NCBI GenBank assembly: GCA_007119335.1
Contig: SKPU01000068.1
Location: 1 to 11,679 of the forward strand
Source: Syntrophomonadaceae bacterium
Lineage (GTDB): Bacteria; Bacillota; Dethiobacteria; DTU022
Direction: 5' to 3'
DNA: 11,679 nt
Shown here one piece after another: positions 1 to 9,239 of the stretch. A model generated the notes under the pieces. The model made no database searches and was not told the origin of the DNA. It saw nothing but the letters and a program-made list of their open reading frames with translations. Within the stretch, counting starts at the first letter, position 1. Each line of letters opens with the position of its first letter. A program made the position numbers and the translations under genes.

Positions 1-46
1 AAAAATCAGCTCTTTGATGATTACAGGAAAAGGGTTGTTACAACCA

Positions 47-61
47 CTGCCAGGAGGGCAG
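47..61 (+). promoter_or_regulatory. Ribosome binding site inside a small hairpin, before a TTG start
   Basis: AGGAGGG at 52-58 is a near-perfect Shine-Dalgarno sequence seven bases before the TTG at 66, and it decides that start. It is flanked by CTGCC (47-51) and GGCAG (57-61), so most of the ribosome site would sit in the loop and inner stem of a 5-bp hairpin. That could lower translation or make it structure dependent. The stem is short, so this may be incidental. Confidence 0.5.
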
Positions 62-65
62 CAGT

Positions 66-437
66 TTGGCCTATAAAGAATACAAAAATTGCCCGTACTG
101 CGATCAAACCATCGAAGGCAATGCCCAGGTATGCAAGCACTGCCAGTCATCCCTGGTTGATGAAACCTCTCCTGTAATATATGATCCTTCAGAAGACAGC
201 CCTGATAACGACCGGATCACCCTGGAAGTAAGGTGCCCGAAATGCAATGCCTATATCCCTGAAGATGCCGTCACCTGTGAAAACTGCGGGAACCGGGGGT
301 TCTGGAAAGAAGGCAAAACAAAGTTTAGCACGGGCTTCACCATGCATCATTCCGGTTGCTCCATCACCTCATGCGGCTGCATGCTGCCCCTTTTGCTTCT
401 GTTGTTGCTCATATACGTGGCATCCGGTGGATGTTAA
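66..437 (+). CDS. Membrane-anchored double zinc-ribbon protein
   Basis: A 123-residue protein starting at TTG. Two CxxC...CxxC zinc ribbons are visible: Cys9, Cys12, Cys23, Cys26 and Cys57, Cys60, Cys71, Cys74. An acidic, Pro/Asp-rich linker (about 31-53) separates them. The C-terminus is a Leu-rich hydrophobic segment (about 106-119) that should cross the membrane once, leaving the zinc ribbons probably cytoplasmic. A second Cys/His cluster (His94, His95, Cys98, Cys103, Cys105) lies just before this helix, and the last residue is Cys123. Proteins of this layout are common and mostly uncharacterised; the ribbons usually bind zinc and mediate protein contacts. No enzymatic motif is seen. It lies 134 bases before perR on the same strand but ahead of perR's own promoter, so it is probably a separate unit. 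Function unknown. Confidence 0.82.
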   Translation: MAYKEYKNCPYCDQTIEGNAQVCKHCQSSLVDETSPVIYDPSEDSPDNDRITLEVRCPKCNAYIPEDAVTCENCGNRGFWKEGKTKFSTGFTMHHSGCSITSCGCMLPLLLLLLLIYVASGGC

Positions 438-483
438 TTTGCATGATCCTCTTTCTTTAAGATTTTAAACGAGTGCTTCTATA

Positions 484-512
484 TTGACAATTACAACTAT
501 TTATAATAGAAT
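484..512 (+). promoter_or_regulatory. Sigma-A-type promoter of the perR-katG unit
   Basis: TTGACA at 484-489 is an exact -35 hexamer. TAGAAT at 507-512 is a 5/6 match to the -10 box, with an ideal 17-bp spacer. Transcription would start near 519, giving a leader of about 50 bases before the perR start. The -10 region overlaps the left arm of the inverted repeat described separately, which suits repression by steric block. Confidence 0.72.
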
Positions 513-554
513 GCAATTACTACTCGTTACAAAGATTGACTGATTATAAATAGT
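496..554. promoter_or_regulatory. Perfect 12-bp inverted repeat, candidate PerR/Fur operator
   Basis: ACTATTTATAAT at 496-507 recurs as its exact reverse complement ATTATAAATAGT at 543-554, with 35 bases between. The arms contain TTATAAT (501-507) and ATTATAA (543-549), which are the two half sites of the Bacillus PerR box TTATAAT-N-ATTATAA, but 42 bp apart centre to centre, about four helical turns. The left arm overlaps the promoter spacer and -10 box; the right arm lies in the leader, just before the ribosome site. Binding by the adjacent regulator, giving autoregulation, is inferred. Confidence 0.6.
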
Positions 555-571
555 GGAGAGCAGGGGCAAAT

Positions 572-3228
<2,657 letters not shown>

Positions 3229-3276
3229 TTATTATACTTGAACAGCTAATCATTGGTATAAGAACAACTCGGGATA

Positions 3277-3330
3277 GGGCTGCTGGCTTACCCTCATCCC
3301 CCCTATTCTTTGCCAGCCAGCCCTCTTTTG
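3277..3330 (+). terminator. Terminator-like stem-loop after katG
   Basis: GGGCTGCTGGC (3277-3287) pairs with the segment 3312-3323 in two blocks, GGGCTG/CAGCCC and CTGGC/GCCAG, with a single bulged C at 3317. The stem is followed by TCTTTTG, a short T-rich stretch. This is a reasonable, though not strong, factor-independent terminator for perR-katG. Confidence 0.5.
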
Positions 3331-3334
3331 AAGT

Positions 3335-3362
3335 GGTCCGCTGCCCTTATCAGCAGCGGACC
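3335..3362. terminator. Perfect 10-bp G+C-rich hairpin between convergent genes
   Basis: GGTCCGCTGC (3335-3344) and its exact reverse complement GCAGCGGACC (3353-3362) flank an 8-base loop. It lies between katG and the oppositely oriented methyltransferase gene, so it could stop or stabilise transcripts from both sides. There is no U-run on either strand, so it may instead protect 3' ends or be Rho assisted. Confidence 0.5.
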
Positions 3363-3401
3363 GGCTATGTTAAGGGGACACCCAGGTTAAATTAATTAAA
3401 G

Positions 3402-4499
3402 TCACCTTTTTTCCAGCCTTATACAGGTATCGCCGCCCCGATAGCGGAAGATCCCGCTCAAGCTAAAACCGGCTTCAATCCCACAACACACAGCTTCCTT
3501 TAGTGAAGGCAGGTAAAACGCATCTACTTCCAGGATCCGATTGAAGTAAAACATTACAGATTCTCTCGGGGCAGTGCGCTTATTATTCAGGTAACGGTGT
3601 TGTAGATAAAGGACTCCGGAGGAATCCATAGCAGCATATATTTTGTCCAACAACTGGCGCAGTATTTCCGGCTGACGATGGAATGCATTCACCGCCAGGA
3701 CAATTTGGTAATCTTCACCCAGGCTGTCATGGTAAAAGTTGCCCTCCCGGGTCGTAATGCGATCTTGCAGTCCCTGTCTTTCAATGTAGTTACCGGCAAC
3801 TTGGGCAATCTCCGGCAAATCAAAAACTACCCCTTCAAGCTGAGGATTGATCCGGCAAAGGGCTGCAGGATAAAGACCATGGCCTCCGCCCAAATCCAGA
3901 ACTCGCCGGGCCTCGAAAAAGCGCGGGTGACGAACCACCAGTGCAGTTAACCTTCTGATACTGCTGCTACCGAGCGCATTTTGCACCATCACTCTGGTAA
4001 ATTCTTCGGGGTTTTTTTTCGCCTGCGAAGCTGCGGAAGAATTAGATGATGACTCCTCCGAAACCGGAGAAAGTTTTACTTCCAACTCATCAGTCAACAT
4101 CAACCGCTTAAAACGCCGCATCAGCAGATCACGACTGCAATAAGGAGAATTTTCTTTCAGGTAGTAAAAAGAGATTAATGATAGGCGGTATATCTCTTCA
4201 ATTTCCGCTTGCTGCCTTCCTTCCGGGCTTTCCTTATGCAATAAACCCATTGCCGTTAATGCATCAAGCAATGCCCTGGTTTTCCGGTAATCATAACCTA
4301 ATTTTTCAGATATCCCGGCAGCAGTTTCTCCTTGAGCAATTAGGTCAAATATATTTTTATCCAGCGCAAACTTAAGCAGGTGCGCTTCTTCCGCTGCTCG
4401 GAAAATAGAGATGAGCGGTTGTATGGTCGCTTCTCTAGGCCCCATAATTGGACCCGGGTTTTGCTTATTTAGGTTCTGCTTATCTTTCTTCAAAATCAA
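3402..4499 (-). CDS. SAM-dependent methyltransferase, O-methyltransferase-like, last gene of the ABC importer unit
   Basis: A 365-residue protein. It has an N-terminal winged-helix dimerisation region (about 25-115) and a C-terminal Rossmann methyltransferase domain, the layout of plant-type, HIOMT and bacterial small-molecule O-methyltransferases. Motif I is VLDLGGGHGLYP (200-211); Asp227 in VVFDLPE is the likely ribose-binding acid. His274 in NAFHRQPE lies where this family carries its catalytic base, but the usual HDW context is missing. A Ser-rich, hydrophilic insertion (about 144-163) separates the two parts. The start is TTG, with AGGA about eight bases upstream; an ATG at codon 19 lacks a good ribosome site. 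It follows the solute-binding protein gene by 59 bases without a clear promoter or terminator, so it is probably in the same transcript. The substrate cannot be read from sequence. The context suggests a small molecule linked to the transported solute. Confidence 0.82.
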   Translation of the reverse strand: MILKKDKQNLNKQNPGPIMGPREATIQPLISIFRAAEEAHLLKFALDKNIFDLIAQGETAAGISEKLGYDYRKTRALLDALTAMGLLHKESPEGRQQAEIEEIYRLSLISFYYLKENSPYCSRDLLMRRFKRLMLTDELEVKLSPVSEESSSNSSAASQAKKNPEEFTRVMVQNALGSSSIRRLTALVVRHPRFFEARRVLDLGGGHGLYPAALCRINPQLEGVVFDLPEIAQVAGNYIERQGLQDRITTREGNFYHDSLGEDYQIVLAVNAFHRQPEILRQLLDKIYAAMDSSGVLYLQHRYLNNKRTAPRESVMFYFNRILEVDAFYLPSLKEAVCCGIEAGFSLSGIFRYRGGDTCIRLEKR

Positions 4500-4558
4500 A
4501 CCCCGCTTCCTGCATTTAATACTTGCACCCCTATTTTAAATCGTTATTATTAATAAGC

Positions 4559-6151
4559 TCATTCCAAATGGACTTTATATAAATTTGCTCTGAAGTTAAA
4601 ATCAAGATCCAAATTGCTTACATGATCTCTAACTCCATACACGGTCAGATCATGGTAAACCGGAACCAGCGGCGCGTTTTCTTCCACCAAATCCTGCAGT
4701 TCTAAGTAGATATCTCTGCGTGTTTCCCGATCCATTTCCTGGACCGCTTTTTCAATTAACCGGTCCGCATCTTCGTTGGAAAACTCAACTCCGCGGCTCC
4801 GGTTAAAACCGGCCCCGGTGAGGATCCAGGAACTGAAGAAATCATCCGGATCCTGCCCGGTCCAGGGACAAAAAGATATATGAAAATCGCCCTGTCCTAC
4901 CATTTCATTATAAGCTCCCATTTCAATGGTTTCAATTTCTGATTGAATCCCCAATTTATCCAATTCAGTATGCAGGTACTGGGCCATGGAAGACATCGGC
5001 CAGCGGGCGGCCCAGCTGGAATTAACCAGTATCTTTATTTCTTCGTCTCCGTCAAGATTTTCCTCGAGCAGTCGCTGCCCTTCCTGTGGATCATAATCAT
5101 AACGGGAGACCTGATCATCAAGCCAGTACTCGGCCAGGGGAGAAATAACCGCCCGGGCCGGCTCTCCATATCCATCGAGGAGCGAATCAACCAGTTCTTC
5201 CCGGTCTAACAGCTTGGATATTGCTTTCCTAACTTCAGGATTATCCATCGGTGCGCTTTCCGTTTGGAAGAACATGTATATGGAAGTAAGCACTTTCTGG
5301 GTTTTTAATTCAATTTCCTCTAGGCCTTCCAATTCCGGCACCTGTTCAGGAAGTATTATGCCTACATCAGCCAAAGCATCGACTTCCCCTGCCTGTAAAG
5401 CGGAAACCCGGGTTCCTTCATCGGGAATATAATGGAAGGTTACCCGGTCAACACCCGGTTCGCCTTTCCAGTAATCCCGGTAAACTTCCAGGTAAATCCG
5501 GTCTTCCCCGTAATCGTCAAACTTAAAGGGACCGCTTCCCACCGGCGCCTTCAGATCAGTTCCCTCCGGTTCAATAACTTCAGGGCTGAACATGGCGCTG
5601 GAGAAATAGCTAATCATCACCGGGAAAGCAGGTAGAGGCCGGTCCAGCTCGATTTCTAAAGTATAAGTATCCACCGCCCGCACTTCCTCCATATGCTGAT
5701 AACTATCGGCGGTCTCTGGATGTTCACTCAAACGAACTATATTAAATTTGGCCGCTTCGGCATTAAAGGAATGGCCATCATGAAATGAAACCCCTTCCCT
5801 GAGCTCAAAAGTCCAGGTTTTTCCATCTTCCGAAGCAGTGATATTTTCGGCAAGCCAGGGCTCCGGTTCCAGATTTTTATCCAGGTATACCAGGGATTCC
5901 CATACGTTGGTGCTGCCGTGCAGGTAAGTGCGATTTTCAGAACCGTAATAGAAATCTCTACCCACCCCAATAGTGAGAATTTGTTCTTCTCTTTCTGGGG
6001 CTTCTTCATCAGCAGTTGGTTCATCTTCTTCAGCTGCTTCTTCTTCCAAATCCTCCAGGGGATCCTCCGCTTCTTCGCAGCCTGCGGACCAGACAAACAT
6101 TAGCAGGACTGCTATGCTAAAAAACATTTTAAAAAAATTACTCTTAAACAT
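4559..6151 (-). CDS. Lipoprotein solute-binding protein of a nickel/peptide-type ABC importer (SBP family 5)
   Basis: A 530-residue extracytoplasmic binding protein of the NikA/DppA/OppA family. The signal peptide (1-24) ends in a lipobox, SAGC, with Cys25 the predicted lipid-anchored residue. A strikingly acidic linker of about 30 residues follows (26-56, mostly Glu and Asp). The family signature ENITASEDGKTWTFELREG runs from 102 to 120, and the later KAPVGSGPF and YWKGEP stretches are typical of the fold. The segment around FCPWTGQDPDDFFSSW resembles the equivalent part of NikA, but the metal-chelate-binding residues cannot be assigned by eye. It captures the solute outside the membrane and delivers it to the permease pair encoded upstream. 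AGGAGGAG (6157-6164) is an exceptionally strong ribosome site, fitting the need for excess binding protein. It lies after both ATPase genes, whereas many such operons encode it first. Substrate could be nickel, a metal chelate, or peptides. Confidence 0.88.
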   Translation of the reverse strand: MFKSNFFKMFFSIAVLLMFVWSAGCEEAEDPLEDLEEEAAEEDEPTADEEAPEREEQILTIGVGRDFYYGSENRTYLHGSTNVWESLVYLDKNLEPEPWLAENITASEDGKTWTFELREGVSFHDGHSFNAEAAKFNIVRLSEHPETADSYQHMEEVRAVDTYTLEIELDRPLPAFPVMISYFSSAMFSPEVIEPEGTDLKAPVGSGPFKFDDYGEDRIYLEVYRDYWKGEPGVDRVTFHYIPDEGTRVSALQAGEVDALADVGIILPEQVPELEGLEEIELKTQKVLTSIYMFFQTESAPMDNPEVRKAISKLLDREELVDSLLDGYGEPARAVISPLAEYWLDDQVSRYDYDPQEGQRLLEENLDGDEEIKILVNSSWAARWPMSSMAQYLHTELDKLGIQSEIETIEMGAYNEMVGQGDFHISFCPWTGQDPDDFFSSWILTGAGFNRSRGVEFSNEDADRLIEKAVQEMDRETRRDIYLELQDLVEENAPLVPVYHDLTVYGVRDHVSNLDLDFNFRANLYKVHLE

Positions 6152-6231
6152 TGCTGCTCCTCCTAACTCATTATTGTATTAATTTGTTTTCTCTCTTTTG
6201 GCCCCCTCAATTTTTTAATTAACCTAACCCC

Positions 6232-7209
6232 TCATGCCAGGTGACAGGCCACCCTGTGCCTTTCTGATGTCTCTTTTAACTCAGGGATTGCTTCCATACA
6301 TATATCTCTCCTCTCAAAACAGCGAGGATGAAATGAACAACCGGTGGGATGTGCTGAAGGATCGGGTGGTTCCCCCGGCAAAAACTGCGGAGAAAATGAG
6401 CTGTCCAGGCTTGGCTCGCTTTTTAAAAGAGCCCTGGTATATGGGTGAACGGGAGAGTGCTGCTCTTTGGCAGAAAAATCTTCCACAATCATGCCGGCAT
6501 ACATCACCAGGATCCGGCTGCAGAGATAGCGCACCGCGGGCAGATCATGCGACACCAGCAGGTAGTTCATCGCGAATTTTTCACCAAGCTCCAAAAATAA
6601 GTTTAAAAGTTGACCCTGCAGGGAAACATCCAACCCGGAAGTTGCCTCATCGCAGATTAACAAGGAGGGGTAAACTATCACTGCGCGAGCAATGGCCAGT
6701 CGCCTTTTTTGTCCTCCGCTGAACTCATGGGGAAAACACCGGTAATCTTTTCCAGAAAGCCCCACCTGCTCCATTATTTCAATAATCTTTTCCCGACGTT
6801 CACTTCGCGAAAACTCGGGATAAAAATTACGCACCGGTTCAGAAAGAATTTTTTCCACCGAGTGACGGGGATTCAGTGAAGCTGCAGCATCCTGAAAAAT
6901 GATCTGCACCCGTTTCCTGAAAAACAAGAGCTCTTTTTCCGGTAAATTGCTGATTTCTTTTCCCCTAAAGTGCAAACTGCCCCGGGAAGGCTTTTCGAGA
7001 CGTGAAATTAAGCGGGCCAGGGTACTTTTACCCGATCCGCTTTCTCCCACCAGGCCTATGTTATTATTGCGATCATTGCAAGAAAGATGATTAAGTTCCA
7101 GCCCCAGGTCCAGATCAACTCCGCGAACAGCCTGAACTTCTTCTTTCTGCCACCAACCTTTTGATACATAATAATTTTTAATTAGCTTTTGTCCGCACAA
7201 TAAACTCAT
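6232..7209 (-). CDS. Second ABC importer ATPase (NikE/DppF/OppF type)
   Basis: A 325-residue nucleotide-binding subunit that powers import at the inner face of the membrane. Walker A is GESGSGKST (55-63), the Q-loop Gln106 lies in IFQDAAASLNPR, the signature is FSGGQKRR (163-170), Walker B is LLICDEAT (183-190), and the switch histidine is His221. The C-terminal oligopeptide/nickel extension carries HPYTRALL, then Cys291, Cys297, Cys304 and Cys322, a spacing seen in many family members and reported to hold an iron-sulfur cluster in mycobacterial DppD. Residues about 40-50 (HLSCNDRNNN) form a somewhat enlarged loop before Walker A. The ATG overlaps the stop of the first ATPase gene by four bases (ATGA), indicating translational coupling and a heterodimeric ATPase pair. 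Confidence 0.93.
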   Translation of the reverse strand: MSLLCGQKLIKNYYVSKGWWQKEEVQAVRGVDLDLGLELNHLSCNDRNNNIGLVGESGSGKSTLARLISRLEKPSRGSLHFRGKEISNLPEKELLFFRKRVQIIFQDAAASLNPRHSVEKILSEPVRNFYPEFSRSERREKIIEIMEQVGLSGKDYRCFPHEFSGGQKRRLAIARAVIVYPSLLICDEATSGLDVSLQGQLLNLFLELGEKFAMNYLLVSHDLPAVRYLCSRILVMYAGMIVEDFSAKEQHSPVHPYTRALLKSEPSLDSSFSPQFLPGEPPDPSAHPTGCSFHPRCFERRDICMEAIPELKETSERHRVACHLA

Positions 7210-8210
7210 GATACCGCCACCTCGCCATCATCAACAACTTTGCCGATCAACAGATGGCAGGCTGCCTGATGACCCGTAGGGGCTTCCTGCAATACAGGTG
7301 CAATTTGATGACATATGCCGGAAGCCTTAGAACAGCGGGAAACAAATGAACAGCCTGCAGAGAGGTTAGCCAAATCCGGAGGACTCCCTTTAATCGGCTC
7401 CAGGGTCCCGCTGCAAAAAGAAGGATGCGAACCTATAAGAGCCTCGGTATAAGGGTGCAGTGGTTTTTGAAAAACTTCTTTCAAGGGGCCGCTTTCCACT
7501 ATTCGGCCGGCATAAATAACCGCCACCCTGTCGGCTACGGCAGCCGCTGCAGCCAGGTCGTGACTTATAAATAATACTGACATGCAGCAGTCTTGCAGGT
7601 GTTTCTTAAGATAATGAAGGACCTGGGCCTGGAGAGTAACATCCAGGGAAGTCGTTGCTTCATCGGTTATCAGAAGCTTAGGATGCAGACTCAAAGCCAT
7701 GGCCAGCGCCGCCCGTTGGCGCATCCCGCCGCTTAATTGAAAGGGGAAGCTCTTAAAAACCCGCTCGGCAGGAAGACCCATATCAGCCATTTTACCCAGG
7801 GCTATTTCTTTAGCTTCACCATTAGAGAGCCGGCGATGGGTATTTATGGTTTCACAAATATGGGCACCAATTGGGCGAACCGGGTTAAACGTAGACAAAG
7901 AATCCTGAAAAACCAAAGCCAGATCATCACCACGAACCCTGCGCATTTCTGCAGACCCAAGCTTAAGTAGATCCTGATTGTCAAGGATAATTTCCCCGCC
8001 GGTTATTCTGCCCGGCGGAGGAACCAGGCGTAAAAGTGAAAGAGCAGTGACACTTTTACCGGCACCACTTTCCCCGATCAGGGCAAGACAGCTACCTTCC
8101 GACATCGAAAAGCTGATTTCGTTTGCTGCTTTAATCAAACCTCTAGATGTAGGAAAAACGGTAGTTAAATTTTTTACCGTAACGGTTTTCTTTTTGTTTT
8201 CCACTGCCAA
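7206..8210 (-). CDS. First ABC importer ATPase (NikD/DppD/OppD type)
   Basis: A 334-residue ATP-hydrolysing subunit. Walker A GESGAGKSV (46-54), Q-loop Gln102 in VFQDSLSTFNP, signature LSGGMRQRAA (159-168), Walker B LLITDEAT (179-186) and switch histidine His217 are all intact. The C-terminal extension contains LHPYTEALIG and the cysteine set Cys287, Cys293, Cys300 and Cys318, parallel to its partner. The start is TTG; AAGGGAG lies five bases upstream (8216-8222), and no better start is near. It overlaps the partner ATPase by four bases. An unusually long gap of 156 bases separates it from the permease gene upstream, in an operon that is otherwise tight. Confidence 0.93.
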   Translation of the reverse strand: MAVENKKKTVTVKNLTTVFPTSRGLIKAANEISFSMSEGSCLALIGESGAGKSVTALSLLRLVPPPGRITGGEIILDNQDLLKLGSAEMRRVRGDDLALVFQDSLSTFNPVRPIGAHICETINTHRRLSNGEAKEIALGKMADMGLPAERVFKSFPFQLSGGMRQRAALAMALSLHPKLLITDEATTSLDVTLQAQVLHYLKKHLQDCCMSVLFISHDLAAAAAVADRVAVIYAGRIVESGPLKEVFQKPLHPYTEALIGSHPSFCSGTLEPIKGSPPDLANLSAGCSFVSRCSKASGICHQIAPVLQEAPTGHQAACHLLIGKVVDDGEVAVS

Positions 8211-8366
8211 GTCGCTCCCTTCCGGCTTGCTCTCGAAAACTCAAGTTTTTACTTCTTATTTATGCCTTAAGGCATCATAAAACTATACTATGAATAAATC
8301 TTTATTATTTCGCCATGCTTTATTAAACTTTTGTGCCTTATTATCTACTATTTTCCTCTTTTACAT
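8211..8366. other. Intra-operon gap with two palindromes
   Basis: This 156-base A+T-rich stretch separates the second permease gene from the first ATPase gene. It contains a perfect 14-bp palindrome, ATGCCTTAAGGCAT (8262-8275), and nearby AAAACT/AGTTTT arms (8236-8241 and 8244-8249). No open frame of meaningful length and no convincing promoter are seen on the minus strand. The palindromes may be mRNA hairpins that adjust expression between permeases and ATPases, or a protein-binding site. Confidence 0.4.
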
Positions 8367-9236
8367 TCAAGCAGAGGCCTTTTGCCCACCTTTTCCAAAT
8401 GAATGAATCCAGGGACGGCTAAATTCTTGCGGATCAAGAACATCCCGTAACCCATCGCCCAAAAGATTAAATCCCAAAACAGTAAAAGCGATGGCGGTAC
8501 CGGGATAAAGCATCAACTGTGGCTGAGAAACAATATAATTGCGCGCTTCATTAATCATCGCCCCCCACTCCGGGTCCGGCGGCTGTGCACCTAAACCCAG
8601 GAATGAAAGAGTGGATATGGCCAAAACCAACCTGCCTAAATTTAAAGTGGCCATTACCACCACCGGAGGCAGCACATTAGGCAAAAGATGATCCCAAATA
8701 ATCCCGGCAGGACTTGTGCCTGCCGCCCTTGCCGCCAGGACAAACTCTTTCTGCTTTAATGACAAAACCATTCCCCGAACCACCCGGGCATATTGAACCC
8801 ATGATACCAGGGCCAGGGCAATTAACACATTGAGCAGCCCCGGACCCAATATGCCGGTAACCACCAGGGCCAAAATCAGGTTGGGAAAAGCTAAAACAAT
8901 GTCGGCCAGCCTCATCAACAAACCATCCACCAGCCCTCCCAGGTAACCGGCTACCAGACCCACAGGAACACCGATCAAAACTATAATCACCAGCACCGAA
9001 AGAGAATACTGCAGGGTCACCCTTCCCCCGTACAAAAGCCTTGTCAGCAAACAGCGCCCCAGGGAATCAGTGCCAAGGGGATAATCATCACCGGCAGGCT
9101 GTAAACGTTCCGGCAGTGACACCGGCAAAGGATCATGAGGGGCCAGCAAAGGGGCTGCCATCGTTGCTATAAAGATAAGAAGTATCATAATTAATCCGGC
9201 CAGGAACAAGGGATCTCTCAATATTTTACTCCTCAC
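8367..9236 (-). CDS. ABC importer permease subunit 2 (NikC/DppC/OppC type)
   Basis: A 289-residue inner-membrane protein that forms half of the transport channel. A first hydrophobic helix lies at about 10-32, followed by the extracytoplasmic OppC-type segment with YPLGTDSLGR (52-61), then several further hydrophobic helices. The ATPase-docking EAA loop is EFVLAARAAGTSPAGII with HLLPN (164-187). The closing motifs WGAMINEARNYI (224-235) and LLGDGLRDVLDP (258-269) are typical. The start is GTG, three bases after the stop of permease 1, and its ribosome site (GGGGAGGG) is inside the end of that gene, so the two are tightly coupled. It would pair with permease 1 and the two ATPases. Confidence 0.93.
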   Translation of the reverse strand: MRSKILRDPLFLAGLIMILLIFIATMAAPLLAPHDPLPVSLPERLQPAGDDYPLGTDSLGRCLLTRLLYGGRVTLQYSLSVLVIIVLIGVPVGLVAGYLGGLVDGLLMRLADIVLAFPNLILALVVTGILGPGLLNVLIALALVSWVQYARVVRGMVLSLKQKEFVLAARAAGTSPAGIIWDHLLPNVLPPVVVMATLNLGRLVLAISTLSFLGLGAQPPDPEWGAMINEARNYIVSQPQLMLYPGTAIAFTVLGFNLLGDGLRDVLDPQEFSRPWIHSFGKGGQKASA

Positions 9237-9239
9237 TTG

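Noticed and set aside
1..76. Possible tail of an upstream gene ending in TAA at 74-76
   Set aside because: One plus-strand frame is open from the window edge to 76 and would overlap the zinc-ribbon start by 11 bases. About 24 codons with no recognisable motif are too few to support a gene.
484..507. TTGACA with TATAAT at 502-507 as the perR promoter
   Set aside because: The spacer would be only 12 bp. TAGAAT at 507-512 gives the proper 17-bp spacing.
3256..3268. 13-base repeat GTATAAGAACAAC, also at 10905-10917
   Set aside because: An exact match this short is expected by chance about once or twice in a window of this size, and the two copies have different contexts.
6173..6178. TACAAT as a -10 box for a separate binding-protein promoter
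   Set aside because: No -35 hexamer lies at a suitable distance, and the transcript would start almost at the ribosome binding site.
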